DNA from: Bacteroidota bacterium
Lineage (GTDB): Bacteria > Bacteroidota > Bacteroidia > Chitinophagales > Chitinophagaceae
Direction: 5' to 3'
NCBI GenBank assembly: GCA_018268015.1
Contig: JAFDXJ010000003.1
Span: 80,710 to 144,709, forward strand
DNA length: 64,000 nt
Shown here: positions 46,630 through 56,555 of the stretch, one piece after another
Position numbering within the stretch: the first letter of the stretch is position 1
How the letters are laid out: every line of letters starts with the position of its first letter
The notes under the pieces: model-generated
Seen by the model: only the letters and a program-made list of their open reading frames with translations
Database searches by the model: none
What the model was told of the DNA's origin: nothing
Made by a program: the position numbers and the translations under genes

Positions 46630-47760
46630 ATGGCTGAAAATATCAATGACCAATCTACACCCGATATGAAAGAATCTGAAAAAGCGCCAAAGAAAAAAAG
46701 TAAATTCTTTATCATTGTGCTTTCCTTATTATTGATTTTAGGAGGCTGGTTTGGCATTTCAAAATATGTGTACAGTTTACATCATGAAGACACCGATGAT
46801 GCTCAGGTAGAAGCCAATATCAGTCCGGTGATTTCAAAAATCCCCGGTTATATAACTAAAGTATTTGTAGATGATAATCAATTTGTCCATAAAGGGGATA
46901 CTTTACTCACCCTTGACCAGAGAGATCTTAAGATCGTTCTGGCACAAGCAGAAGCTGCATTGGCGACCGCAAAAAGTAACCTGGCTTCTGCAACTGCAAA
47001 CAGTTATGCAACATCCCAAAATGTACATACAAGTAATGCAGCTATTACTACGGCCAATGCACAAATAGAAGCGGCAAAAGTAAATGTTTGGCGTGCAACG
47101 GAAGATTATCAGCGTTATGCCAATTTGATAAAAGATCATTCTATTACTCAACAACAGTATGAACAGGCATTGGCGGCAAAACAACTTGCGGAAAGACAGT
47201 TACAGGTATTAATGGATCAAAAGAACCAGGCTGCTGCTCAGAAAGGTATTGTTATATCGCAAAGTACGGCAACAGCTTCACAGATAGGTGTAGCTGAATC
47301 AATTGTAAAACAAAGAGAGGTAGATGTTGAAAATGCCAAACTCAATTTATCCTACACGACATTAGTAGCTTCAGAAAATGGGATTGTTTCAAAAGTGAAT
47401 TTGCAGGAAGGGCAGTTTTTGCAAGCGGGCCAATTAGCTTTCAGCATTGTTTTAAACAGTGATAAGTGGGTTGTTGCAAATTTCAAAGAAACACAATACG
47501 ATGAAATGCATGTTGGTCAGAAAGTCATTGTACATGCTGATGCCTTTCCGAAACACGATTTCGATGCGGTACTCAGTTCTTTTTCTCCTGCAACCGGAAG
47601 CAAATTTGCTTTGTTGCCACCAGATAATGCCAGCGGAAACTTTGTGAAAGTGGTACAACGCTTGCCGGTCAAAATAAATTTTACAAATAAGCAAGATACT
47701 TTAATTCAAAAACTACGCCCCGGAATGAATGTGGATGTAGTCGTAGAATTGGATCAATAA
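46630..47760 (+). CDS. HlyD/EmrA-type membrane fusion protein
   Basis: A 376-residue periplasmic adaptor. It has a cytoplasmic Lys-rich tail (KESEKAPKKKSKF), one membrane helix (about 25-45), HHEDTDDAQVEANISPVISKI (split; the lipoyl half-motif typical of EmrA), a long coiled hairpin of about 130 residues rich in Ala/Gln, and the second lipoyl half LSYTTLVASENGIVSKVNLQEGQ. Barrel regions follow. It links the inner-membrane EmrB-like pump to the TolC-like channel. It lies 11 bases after the TolC gene and 16 bases before the pump. Confidence 0.93.
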   Translation: MAENINDQSTPDMKESEKAPKKKSKFFIIVLSLLLILGGWFGISKYVYSLHHEDTDDAQVEANISPVISKIPGYITKVFVDDNQFVHKGDTLLTLDQRDLKIVLAQAEAALATAKSNLASATANSYATSQNVHTSNAAITTANAQIEAAKVNVWRATEDYQRYANLIKDHSITQQQYEQALAAKQLAERQLQVLMDQKNQAAAQKGIVISQSTATASQIGVAESIVKQREVDVENAKLNLSYTTLVASENGIVSKVNLQEGQFLQAGQLAFSIVLNSDKWVVANFKETQYDEMHVGQKVIVHADAFPKHDFDAVLSSFSPATGSKFALLPPDNASGNFVKVVQRLPVKINFTNKQDTLIQKLRPGMNVDVVVELDQ

Positions 47761-47776
47761 ATTTTTCTGAAAGAAT

Positions 47777-49369
47777 ATGGGCAAAGCGATCATGCAGGAA
47801 AACCTGGTAGAATATGGTTCTAAGAGGGCTATCATCACGATTACGGCTATACTTTGCGCTTTATTGGAAATTGTAGATACGACGATCGTCAATGTTGCAT
47901 TAAACGATATGCGTGGAAACCTGGGCGCTACACTTACGGAAGTAGGGTGGGTCATTACTGCTTATGCCATTGGAAATGTCATCATAGTGCCCATGACAAG
48001 CTGGTTGTCCCAACAGTTTGGAAGGAGAAATTATTTTGCAGCTTCTATCATTTTATTTACGACCTGTTCCTTTTTATGTGGGAATGCTAATGGAATTTGG
48101 GAGCTTGTTTTTTTCCGTTTTCTACAAGGGCTTGGTGGCGGAGCTTTATTAGTTACATCACAAACCATAATTACCGAAACGTATCCTATTGAAAAAAGAG
48201 GAATGGCCCAGGCAATTTATGGTTTAGGCGTTATCATAGGCCCAACATTAGGGCCGCCATTAGGTGGCTATATAGTAGATCATTTCAGCTGGCCATATAT
48301 TTTTTATATCAATATTCCCATTGGCGTGGTGGCTACATTACTCACGCTTCAATTTGTTAGAAGCCCGAAGTATGCAGAAAAAAAATCCATCAATGAAATT
48401 GACTGGATTGGCATTGCCTTATTAGCCATTACCGTTGGATCCTTACAGTACGTATTGGAACGTGGCCATGAAGATGACTGGTTTAACAGTAACCTGATTA
48501 TTGGATTAACAGTTTCGGCCATCCTGGGTATCATTTGTTTTTTATGGCGTGAACTTACATACTCCAATCCGATCGTTGATTTAAGAGTCTTGAAAAATGG
48601 TAACCTGCGAATCGGAACGGTGATGTCCTTTGTTTTAGGATTTGGATTATATGGTTCTACTTTTATTATTCCTTTATATACACAAAGTACTTTGGGCTGG
48701 ACAGCCCTCCAGGCGGGTATGCTGATGATTCCTTCAGCCGTGACAACAGCCATCATGATGCCTATTATTGGTAAGCTTTTACAAAAAGGGATTAAGCAGC
48801 AATATTTGGTGTCAATTGGCTTATTGATTTTTTTTATATATAGTTTCTGGGGGTTTAAGATTATTTCTGCAGATACATCCAGTGAGTCATTTTTTTGGAT
48901 GCTTATTGTCCGGGGAATTGGTTTAGGTCTGTTATTTATACCCATCACCACATTAGCGCTATCTACTTTACAAGGCCAGGAAATAGGGCAGGGCGCTTCA
49001 TTTACAGGAATGATGCGTCAATTGGGTGGTTCATTTGGAGTAGCGGCTATAACGACTTTCATCTCCAGGGAAAACATGATACATCGAAGTGCATTGGTAA
49101 ACCATTTAGATATCAACGATCCGCTGGTACAGCAAAGAGTGAGTGCGTTACAACATGGTTTTATGTCTAAAGGAATGAGTTTTGATGTGGCTTTGCAATC
49201 TGCCTATAAAGCCATTGATTTTTCTGTATCCAAGCAAGCCATTGTTTTATCCTATATGGATGTATTTCTTTATCTCGGAATACTTTTTCTCATTTGTATT
49301 CCGCTGATATTACTAGCTAAAAGAAGAAAGCCCGGAACAAAACTCGATTTGAGTGAAGCGATGCACTAA
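47777..49369 (+). CDS. DHA2-family (EmrB-type) MFS drug exporter
   Basis: A 530-residue membrane protein with 14 predicted helices, the layout of the DHA2 drug:H+ antiporters. Motif A-like WLSQQFGRRNYFAAS lies in the loop after helix 2, DTTIVNVALNDM (motif D1) in helix 1, and motif C-like GLGVIIGPTLGPPLGG in helix 5. With HlyD and TolC homologues it forms an EmrAB-TolC-type pump for hydrophobic compounds. Substrate unknown. Its stop overlaps the end of a convergent barrel gene by four bases. Confidence 0.93.
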   Translation: MGKAIMQENLVEYGSKRAIITITAILCALLEIVDTTIVNVALNDMRGNLGATLTEVGWVITAYAIGNVIIVPMTSWLSQQFGRRNYFAASIILFTTCSFLCGNANGIWELVFFRFLQGLGGGALLVTSQTIITETYPIEKRGMAQAIYGLGVIIGPTLGPPLGGYIVDHFSWPYIFYINIPIGVVATLLTLQFVRSPKYAEKKSINEIDWIGIALLAITVGSLQYVLERGHEDDWFNSNLIIGLTVSAILGIICFLWRELTYSNPIVDLRVLKNGNLRIGTVMSFVLGFGLYGSTFIIPLYTQSTLGWTALQAGMLMIPSAVTTAIMMPIIGKLLQKGIKQQYLVSIGLLIFFIYSFWGFKIISADTSSESFFWMLIVRGIGLGLLFIPITTLALSTLQGQEIGQGASFTGMMRQLGGSFGVAAITTFISRENMIHRSALVNHLDINDPLVQQRVSALQHGFMSKGMSFDVALQSAYKAIDFSVSKQAIVLSYMDVFLYLGILFLICIPLILLAKRRKPGTKLDLSEAMH

Positions 49370-50028
49370 AAAAGTGGTTTCATATTTTCGGCATGGAAAA
49401 GTTTATTCAAACTAATTGACCCAAATACATTCAGAGAGAAATTTTTTCCATTTAAACCGGGCCTGCCGCCTGGAATCACATTTTGAAGATAGGCATTGGT
49501 TAAAGAGCCATCCATGAATAATCCCAAGGTGATTTTTTTATGAAATGTATAGCCAGCTTTAAATTGTACACCCATATCTATTCTTTTCCACTCATTTCCA
49601 TAAGGCACATTGATTTTACTGCTGTCCGTTTTTATTTTACCGGCAATGCCTCCACTAATATAAAAACCCGCATTTACAAAAATGTCATCATCATTTTCTA
49701 AAGGGAAATTACGCACTGCTGCTACATTTCCTTCCAGATATCCAAGATGTGCTTTTGGATTGCCCAATGTATTATTGAATTTCCCACCTTTTTGAATATA
49801 ACTTATCCCCCCTTCCCATCCCCACTGGCTGGCATAAACTGTATGAAGGTTCATGCCTAAAGAATAGCCATAAACATAGCCATAATTCGAACTGATAGAT
49901 TTATTAGTCCTCATTAATGTGGATGTATTGAGTGATCCTTGTAAGCGAATGTATGTTTCTGTTTTTTCCTGTGCATGTAATGAAATGGAGCATAGGACGA
50001 TCGTTGAAATAAAAAAGAATTTCCGCAT
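49366..50028 (-). CDS. Outer-membrane beta-barrel protein (PorT/OmpA-barrel-like)
   Basis: A 220-residue protein with a signal peptide (MRKFFFISTI...SLHAQ). It has alternating strands containing GYSLGMNLHTVYAS and WGWEGGISYIQKGGKFN, a pattern of the eight-strand PorT-like barrels abundant in Bacteroidota. The C terminus (GSISLNKLFHAENMKPLF) ends in Phe. The role is unknown. The gene is alone and converges on the emrB-like gene. Confidence 0.8.
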   Translation of the reverse strand: MRKFFFISTIVLCSISLHAQEKTETYIRLQGSLNTSTLMRTNKSISSNYGYVYGYSLGMNLHTVYASQWGWEGGISYIQKGGKFNNTLGNPKAHLGYLEGNVAAVRNFPLENDDDIFVNAGFYISGGIAGKIKTDSSKINVPYGNEWKRIDMGVQFKAGYTFHKKITLGLFMDGSLTNAYLQNVIPGGRPGLNGKNFSLNVFGSISLNKLFHAENMKPLF

Positions 50029-50156
50029 AAAATGTTTATAGGTTTAAGTCAATTGTTTTTATCGCTGCAATATTATTAATTAAATTTGGTATCCAAATAA
50101 AGATTCAGCAAGATTGTATGAATTAAGAAAAATACATCCGCTTTCCCGGGAAAGAA

Positions 50157-50195
50157 AATGGCCGATAAATGTTAAAAAAATTATCGGCCATTTTG
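50157..50195 (-). terminator. Terminator of the S9 peptidase gene
   Basis: AAAATGGCCGATAA / TTATCGGCCATTTT form a 14-bp perfect stem with a 12-base loop, five bases after the stop of the S9 peptidase. A T-rich stretch follows on the minus strand. Confidence 0.75.
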
Positions 50196-50199
50196 GTTA

Positions 50200-52113
50200 T
50201 TATAAAGTTTCTTTGAGCCAGCTATAAAATTCCCGCTGCCAAACCAGGGCATTTTGCGGCTTTAGTACCCAGTGGTTCTCCTCAGGCAAAAACAAGAATT
50301 TACTTTTTATTCCTCTTAATTGTGCAGCCTGGAAAGCTTGTTGACCTTGTTCTATCGGTACACGATAATCCTTTCCACCCTGGACAATCATAATAGGCGT
50401 ATCCCATTTATCTACAAAATTACTGGGTGATTGGCTAAATGATTTTTGAGCAACGGCATTATTTTTCTCCCAATAAGCGCCTCCTTTTTCCCAATTTTCA
50501 AACCACATTTCATCCGTAGTTCCATACATACTTCTAAAATCAAAAACTCCATCATGGGCAATAAACGTTTTGAATCTTTTGTTATGCATACCGGCTAATT
50601 CAAAAACAGAAAATCCACCATAACTGGCGCCTACACAACCCAGACGATTTTTATCTACATAGGTTTCTTTGGATACATCATCAATTGCACTGAGATAATC
50701 TTTCATTGCTTGCCCTCCCCAGTCTTTACTTATTTCTTCATTCCAGGCGGTTCCAAATCCGGGCATACCCCGGCGGGAAGGCGCTACAATAATATAGCCT
50801 TGTGAAGCCATCAACTGAAAATTCCAACGGAATGAATAAAACTGGGTAAGTGGCGATTGCGGCCCACCCTCGCAATATAACAACGTGGGATATTTTTTGG
50901 CTGGATCAAAAGATGGCGGATAAATGACCCAAACCAGCATCTTTTTATTGTCTGTTGTGGTTACAAATCTTCTTTCAGTTTTGCATAAAGCTATATTTTT
51001 ATATGCCTGGTCATTTACATGAGATAATTGTTGCATTGTACCATCGTTAAGTGCCACTGAAAAAATTTCAGTAGCATGATTCATATCCGTACGAGATACA
51101 ATCAATTTATTGCCTACTTGTCCGGTGATAGCAGTAATGTCAAAATCACCTTTCGTAATTTGATTGATGGTAAATTTTGTTTCTGCTTCCAGAGACCATG
51201 ATACAGAGAATAATTGTAAAGTGCCATTTACGGGAGCTATGAAATAAATTGTTTTACCGTCATTTCCCCACATAAAACTTAGAACATGAAGATCATCTCT
51301 GTTTGCAGTAAGATTGATGACTTTATCATCATGCATGATTTTTAAATCCTGTTTATCAGATTCATATCCATCTCTTTTCATACTCAGCCAGGCCAGCCAT
51401 CCTTTGGCATTATAGGCAGGAGCTATGTCATAACCATTATTATCTTTTGTAAGATTGATAGTATGACCATTTACGATATTGTATTGATATAAATCTGTAT
51501 TGGTACTGATGGTATAGTCTGTTCCAAATTTCTTTTTGGTAACATATACAACATGCTTTCCATCAGGATTCCAGATATAATCTTCGTCACCACCAAAAGG
51601 TTTCTGCGGACAATCATAAGGCTCATCTTTCATGAGATCAATACTTCCATTCGCAGATTCTGAGTTGGTGGACTCTAAAAATACATGATCAAATTGACCA
51701 TCTTCCCAGGTATCCCAATGACGGTAGTCCAGCGATGTATAAACATAAACATTGGATTTTGGTAAATCAGGGAAAATGTCTGCGCCAGTCACTTTTAAAA
51801 TTTGTACCGGTTTGCTTTCCAGTTTGTATTGACCATCCGGTGAAATTTTAGTATTGGGAAGTAGTGATGCCGCATTATCAATCATTACCGCAGCACCTCC
51901 GGAAATGGGTATTTTATAGGTTTTATGATTGATTTTATTATTGTCCATATCCGGTGTACCAACATCATAAACGATAAAATTCTTATCGGCAGAAATTCCC
52001 AAAGCGCTTACCCTGCCTAATTTCCAAAGCATTTCCGGGCTAAGATTATTTTGAGCAAATGTGGCAACTCCGCATGAAGCGGCCAATAATAGAAGGCTTA
52101 TTTTTTTTATCAT
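50200..52113 (-). CDS. Secreted S9 family (prolyl oligopeptidase-like) peptidase
   Basis: A 637-residue protein. It has a signal peptide (MIKKISLLLL...VATFAQ), a beta-propeller (about 25-390) with several WD40-like PD40 blades such as WNPDGKHVVYVTKK and GNDGKTIYFIAP, then an alpha/beta-hydrolase domain. The nucleophile is in GCVGASYGGFSVFE, the acid in VQGGKDYRVP and the His in EENHWVLKP. It should cleave short peptides in the periplasm or outside the cell. It follows a serine hydrolase gene by four bases, so both are co-transcribed. A strong hairpin ends the unit. Confidence 0.93.
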   Translation of the reverse strand: MIKKISLLLLAASCGVATFAQNNLSPEMLWKLGRVSALGISADKNFIVYDVGTPDMDNNKINHKTYKIPISGGAAVMIDNAASLLPNTKISPDGQYKLESKPVQILKVTGADIFPDLPKSNVYVYTSLDYRHWDTWEDGQFDHVFLESTNSESANGSIDLMKDEPYDCPQKPFGGDEDYIWNPDGKHVVYVTKKKFGTDYTISTNTDLYQYNIVNGHTINLTKDNNGYDIAPAYNAKGWLAWLSMKRDGYESDKQDLKIMHDDKVINLTANRDDLHVLSFMWGNDGKTIYFIAPVNGTLQLFSVSWSLEAETKFTINQITKGDFDITAITGQVGNKLIVSRTDMNHATEIFSVALNDGTMQQLSHVNDQAYKNIALCKTERRFVTTTDNKKMLVWVIYPPSFDPAKKYPTLLYCEGGPQSPLTQFYSFRWNFQLMASQGYIIVAPSRRGMPGFGTAWNEEISKDWGGQAMKDYLSAIDDVSKETYVDKNRLGCVGASYGGFSVFELAGMHNKRFKTFIAHDGVFDFRSMYGTTDEMWFENWEKGGAYWEKNNAVAQKSFSQSPSNFVDKWDTPIMIVQGGKDYRVPIEQGQQAFQAAQLRGIKSKFLFLPEENHWVLKPQNALVWQREFYSWLKETL

Positions 52114-52117
52114 GTTT

Positions 52118-53635
52118 TTATTTTTTTATGAAAATATAGGGATCATAATCCAGAAATTCATTGACTCTGATTTCAATGGAAACTACTTTATTGTTTTCTA
52201 TGTTAAAATGGATGGGCAGAATTCCAAAATCAATATTGCTATAAGTTAATAACCATTGTCCATGATCCATGTATTGCAATGAAGCTGTGAGATTATAGGT
52301 ATTATTAAATTGAATTTCCAGTTCATCTCCTTTTTTTGAAATTTGAAGAGAACCATATAGTTCATTTTCATAAGTACCGTTGTAGTCATTTAAATTTAAG
52401 GCAGGTTTTTCTCCTTTGATTCTGTCTTGCATCGCTTTTACATCTGCAATACTTTTTTCAAAATCAGGTTTTGATGCAGCCAGGTCCATTTTACTGTAAT
52501 TTTTAAATGGGCGGCCTAAGTAAGCATCTAATATTTGATAACGCAAGTCTTCAAAAAATGATTGATTATCCATATTGGTCAGGATCACAATGGCTAAATG
52601 ATCTTCAGGCACAAAACAAGTATTGGTTACAAAACCCATGGCTCCCCCGGTATGCCAGAAAATTTGTTTGCCTGCATAATCCGTTTCAAAAACACCGAGA
52701 CCATAGCCGGTAAAATGAGTGGGCCTATTAAATGATTTCCTGCTTGAAATGATGGTCTGCATATCTCTCGTTCTTTGGATAGCCTGCCATGGAACAATTT
52801 GTTTTCCATTCAATTTTCCTGAATCCAATTGCATCGTTAACCACTTGGCCATGTCTTTGATATTACTCACAATACTTCCGGCAGGCGCAAGATTATCAAC
52901 CCGGTCATAAGGCAGTTCAGTTAATTTACCGGTATATAAATTTGTATAGGGTTTAGATGCATTTTCCATATTCCCCATATTCAAACCTAATGCATGAGTA
53001 TTATCCATACCTAACGGTAACAATAAACTATCGTAGATATAGACCGCCCAGGGTTTTCCGGTAACAACAGGAATCACTTCTCCCGCTGTTAGGAAACAAC
53101 TGTTGCAATAACCAAACGATTGCCGGAAATTTTGAGAGGTTTTCAGCAATTTCATTTTATTCATGATTTGTGCTGAAGAAAGTTTAGAATCCCAAAATGC
53201 AAAATCACCCTGGAAAGTACGCGTACCCAAATGATGGCTAAGCATATCCCGGATAGTTACCAACTGAGTTGTAATGGGGTCGTACACAGAATAGCCGGGA
53301 AAATATTTGCTGATTTTATCATCCAGGGATAGTTTTTGATGATATTCCAACTGGGCAAGGGCAGTAGCCGTAAAAAGTTTACTGTTACTGGCAATCATAA
53401 ATAAAGTATTTTCATCAACCGGCTCATTGGATTGCATATCGCGAACACCAAATCCTTTCATTACTACTGTTTTCCCATCTTTTATCACAGCAACAGCCAG
53501 GCCGGGAATGGCCCAGTCTTTCATACCTTGATGAATATAGTTTTCCAGGCTATCGGATATAAAAGCAGGGGTCTGAGCATTAATAAAATTGCACAGAAGA
53601 AGGAGAGGGATTATCAGCCAAAAAATTCTTTTCAT
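52118..53635 (-). CDS. Secreted beta-lactamase-like serine hydrolase (class C / S12 type)
   Basis: A 505-residue protein with a signal peptide (MKRIFWLIIP...FINAQ). The class C beta-lactamase/DD-peptidase fold has SxxK at S83-N-S-K86 and YxN at Y176-C-N178; the third motif region is WHTGGAMGF (HTG). A C-terminal domain of about 110 residues (from LNDYNGTYENELYG) is a DUF3471-like beta domain found in esterase/peptidase relatives. A peptidase or esterase is more likely than a true beta-lactamase. It is the first gene of a two-gene operon with the S9 peptidase. Confidence 0.92.
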   Translation of the reverse strand: MKRIFWLIIPLLLLCNFINAQTPAFISDSLENYIHQGMKDWAIPGLAVAVIKDGKTVVMKGFGVRDMQSNEPVDENTLFMIASNSKLFTATALAQLEYHQKLSLDDKISKYFPGYSVYDPITTQLVTIRDMLSHHLGTRTFQGDFAFWDSKLSSAQIMNKMKLLKTSQNFRQSFGYCNSCFLTAGEVIPVVTGKPWAVYIYDSLLLPLGMDNTHALGLNMGNMENASKPYTNLYTGKLTELPYDRVDNLAPAGSIVSNIKDMAKWLTMQLDSGKLNGKQIVPWQAIQRTRDMQTIISSRKSFNRPTHFTGYGLGVFETDYAGKQIFWHTGGAMGFVTNTCFVPEDHLAIVILTNMDNQSFFEDLRYQILDAYLGRPFKNYSKMDLAASKPDFEKSIADVKAMQDRIKGEKPALNLNDYNGTYENELYGSLQISKKGDELEIQFNNTYNLTASLQYMDHGQWLLTYSNIDFGILPIHFNIENNKVVSIEIRVNEFLDYDPYIFIKK

Positions 53636-53780
53636 AAAATATTTTTTGAGGTGGAAAGTTAAGCAAATCCAATTAATTTCTGTAAGGATGGAAAATTATG
53701 AGGGTAAAGTTTTTGGAAAAAGTGTTTTAATTACGAATCGTAAAGGTGAGAAAAGGAAAGTTTATTAGCATGAATGAAGC

Positions 53781-55736
53781 TTATTCATCTTGCAATTGGA
53801 TGATTGCATTGAATAAGGACTCATATTTATCATTCATCTCATTTATTTTTTCCAACAGAGATGCATAATTTTTTTCCAACTCATGAAATTTTTCCGGGTC
53901 TTTAAAGTTATCCGGCAGTGAAAGTTTTTTTTCAAGTATCAGTTTTTCATTATTCAGTGCATTGATTTCTTCCTCAATTTTGGCAAATTGTTTTTGTAAT
54001 TTTTGAAGTTCTTTTTTTTGTTCTCTTTCATGATGTGAAGATGATGTGGCCGTCGTTTGTTGCACTTCTTTGGCAGATTTTACAGGGATAGGAGGAGTTT
54101 CTTTTTGATTATTTTTGAGAAGGGCAGTTTTCTTTTTTTCATTCCGGATTTTCCACTCGGCCCATTCCTCATAATCTCCTTTGAATTCCCTGATTTTATA
54201 AACATCAATTTCCCAAATTTTATTTGCTGTTTTAGAAATAAAATAGCGGTCATGGCTTACAAGAATCAGGGTGCCTTCATACTTTTTTAATGCTTCAATC
54301 AGGAGTTCTACACTATGGATATCAAGGTGATTTGTAGGTTCATCCAGCATTAAGAAATTGGCTTTTCCGATGATTACTTTAGCAAGAGCTACACGAGCTT
54401 TTTCTCCACCGCTTAGAATTTTGATTTTCTTTTCCACATCATCGCCGGAAAAAAGAAAACATCCTATGAGCGCGCGCAATTCCAGTTCTGTTTTTCCACT
54501 ACCGGCATTTTTCATTTCTTCCAAAATATCCACATGTATATTCAGCGCCTCTAATTGATGCTGCGCATAAAAACTTTCCTGAACATTATGCCCCCACACT
54601 CTTTCCCCTTCAAAAGGCTCTACACCCGCCAATATGCGCAGTAATGTTGATTTCCCTTTTCCATTAGCACCAATAAGCGCAATTTTATCTCCACGGTTAA
54701 TTTCTGCATGGGCATCTTCCACAATTTTATTTTCATCAAATTTTTTTGTGGCATGTTTTAAAGTGGCAATGATTTTACCGGGTTGTTTTTCCACTTGAAA
54801 ATTGATGCGTAGATTAGGCCTTTCAAGGGTTACATTTTCTACACGTTCGAGTTTATCCAGGCGTTTTTGAATGCTTTGTGCCTGGGCTGCTTTACTGGCT
54901 TTGGCTTTAAAACGTTCTACAAACCTTTCCTGTTGGCGAATAAAATCTTGCTGGTTTTCAAAAGCCTTTTGTTGCATATCTATACGGATGGCTTTTTCCT
55001 TTTCGTAGAAATCATAATTGCCGGAATAGATATGTAATTGCTGTTGATACAATTCCACAATTTTTGTAACCATCCTGTTTAGGAAATACTTATCGTGGCT
55101 CACAATCACCACACTTCCCTGGTAATGTGCCAGGTACTTTTCGAGCCATTCAATAGATGGCAGATCCAAATGGTTTGTGGGCTCATCCAGCAATAATATA
55201 TCCGGTTGCTGAAGGATCATTTTCGCTAACAATACCCGCATCCGCCAACCACCACTAAACTCTTTATAAGGTCTTTGTAAATCACTATTATTAAAACCAA
55301 GACCTTGTAAAACTTCTTCTGTTTTATGATGAATTTCATACCCGCCACGCACTTCCAGTTCATGGAGCAGATCCGTGTATTTCTCTAATAACTGATCATC
55401 CGATTCTTGTTCAAGGATTTTTCCTAATGATTCGATCTCTTTCTCCAGATCCTTAATTTTATCGAAAGCGCTCATCGCCACATTGAGAATAGAATCATTT
55501 GTATCAAAACTTAAAAGATCCTGGTGCAGATATCCAATAGTAGTATCACGGCTTTTTTCCACGGTCCCTGATGAAGGAGTATATTCCCCCACAAAAAGTT
55601 TTAACAGGGTAGATTTTCCGGTACCATTATAACCGATAAGGCCTATACGTTCTCCCGGTTGTATGTGCCAGGTCGCATCTTCCACGATTATTCTCGCGCC
55701 AAATTCAAAGGTGATATTATTTAAACCTGCAAGCAT
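53781..55736 (-). CDS. ABC-F family ATPase (Uup/EttA-like)
   Basis: A 651-residue protein with two ABC domains and no membrane helices. Walker A motifs are GYNGTGKSTLL (about 35) and GANGKGKSTLL (about 350). The signatures are FSGGW and LSGGEKARVALAK, with DEPTNHLD twice. The inter-domain linker (P-site tether) is a long helical segment of about 240-325, and a C-terminal coiled coil (KKELQKLQKQFAKIEEEI) follows. ABC-F proteins bind the ribosomal E site and rescue or tune translation. Which subgroup (Uup, EttA, YheS) applies is not settled, though the C-terminal coil favours Uup/YheS. Confidence 0.94.
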   Translation of the reverse strand: MLAGLNNITFEFGARIIVEDATWHIQPGERIGLIGYNGTGKSTLLKLFVGEYTPSSGTVEKSRDTTIGYLHQDLLSFDTNDSILNVAMSAFDKIKDLEKEIESLGKILEQESDDQLLEKYTDLLHELEVRGGYEIHHKTEEVLQGLGFNNSDLQRPYKEFSGGWRMRVLLAKMILQQPDILLLDEPTNHLDLPSIEWLEKYLAHYQGSVVIVSHDKYFLNRMVTKIVELYQQQLHIYSGNYDFYEKEKAIRIDMQQKAFENQQDFIRQQERFVERFKAKASKAAQAQSIQKRLDKLERVENVTLERPNLRINFQVEKQPGKIIATLKHATKKFDENKIVEDAHAEINRGDKIALIGANGKGKSTLLRILAGVEPFEGERVWGHNVQESFYAQHQLEALNIHVDILEEMKNAGSGKTELELRALIGCFLFSGDDVEKKIKILSGGEKARVALAKVIIGKANFLMLDEPTNHLDIHSVELLIEALKKYEGTLILVSHDRYFISKTANKIWEIDVYKIREFKGDYEEWAEWKIRNEKKKTALLKNNQKETPPIPVKSAKEVQQTTATSSSHHEREQKKELQKLQKQFAKIEEEINALNNEKLILEKKLSLPDNFKDPEKFHELEKNYASLLEKINEMNDKYESLFNAIIQLQDE

Positions 55737-55752
55737 AAAAAAAATTGCAGCG

Positions 55753-55760
55753 CAAAATTA
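55753..55760 (-). promoter_or_regulatory. Possible -7 element of the ABC-F gene (TAATTTTG)
   Basis: This is an exact TAnnTTTG match on the minus strand, 16 bases before the start codon. The -33 is not evident. Confidence 0.4.
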
Positions 55761-55813
55761 AATCAAAGAATTTGAAAGGAGTTGCTTATTTAGGGCATGT
55801 GATTGAGATTGTA

Positions 55814-55821
55814 TAAATTTG
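55814..55821 (+). promoter_or_regulatory. Possible -7 element of the DUF3347 gene (TAAATTTG)
   Basis: This is an exact TAnnTTTG match, 31 bases before the ATG. The -33 is not evident. Confidence 0.4.
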
Positions 55822-55852
55822 TTTTTTTTGCAAAAAATTTAATTGATTCATC

Positions 55853-56470
55853 ATGAAAAAAGGATTTTTGATTTTAGCTATTCTTGTGGCTGCTATAGCT
55901 GTTTATTTTTTGTTTTTTTATACACATCCGGATGAAAATAAAGACACACAAAAACAAACGGCTTTAATGGTGAGCGCTCATACGGATGATTTTAATAAAA
56001 ATTTCTTGCAGGTCATGCAAACCTATTATACATTGAAAGATGCCTTTGTAAATTGGGATACTGCAAAAGCCAGTGCTACAGCTTTACAATTGTCCACTGA
56101 AATTCCCAATTTACCTTTGAAAGAAATGAAAGCAGACAGTTTATTGATCAATACAGCGCTTTCTTATTCATTTAATGTAGCCGGCCAGGCCCGCATCATC
56201 TCTGCTGAAGAAACCATTGAAGGGAAACGGATTGCCTTTAATAATTTATCTGAAAATCTGTACAACTTATTGCGAACAGTAAAGTATGATCAGGGTATAA
56301 TTTACCACGATAAATGCCCTATGGCATTTAAGGATTCCATTGCCGCTTTTTGGTTAAGTGATCAACTGGAAATTGTAAATCCCTATCTTGGAAACAATCA
56401 TCCGAAATATCATTCCGGTATGCTTCATTGCGGAGATGTGGAAGACAGCATTGGTGTGGCGAATCATTAA
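55853..56470 (+). CDS. DUF3347 domain protein, membrane-anchored
   Basis: A 205-residue protein with an N-terminal membrane helix (about 4-25). The periplasmic part has the DUF3347 pattern: helical TYYTLKDAFVNWDTAKASATA and, near the end, IYHDKCPMAFKDSIAAFWLSD, then NPYLGN and MLHCGDVEDSI. The family occurs alone and at the end of CusB-type copper efflux adaptors. The paired Cys/Met/His near the C terminus (KCPMAF, HCGDV) suggest metal binding. It is 85 bases before a TonB-dependent receptor gene on the same strand. Confidence 0.8.
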   Translation: MKKGFLILAILVAAIAVYFLFFYTHPDENKDTQKQTALMVSAHTDDFNKNFLQVMQTYYTLKDAFVNWDTAKASATALQLSTEIPNLPLKEMKADSLLINTALSYSFNVAGQARIISAEETIEGKRIAFNNLSENLYNLLRTVKYDQGIIYHDKCPMAFKDSIAAFWLSDQLEIVNPYLGNNHPKYHSGMLHCGDVEDSIGVANH

Positions 56471-56555
56471 GAAGCTGGTTATTGGATTTCCCGGCAGGTT
56501 GAAATTTGTTGAATTTTAACTGAAATATTTTTTCATTTAAACTTTGGGGCAGTTC

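Noticed and set aside
52118..53635. Antibiotic-resistance class C beta-lactamase
   Set aside because: The motifs fit the fold, but the C-terminal extra domain and operon with an S9 peptidase favour a peptidase or esterase.
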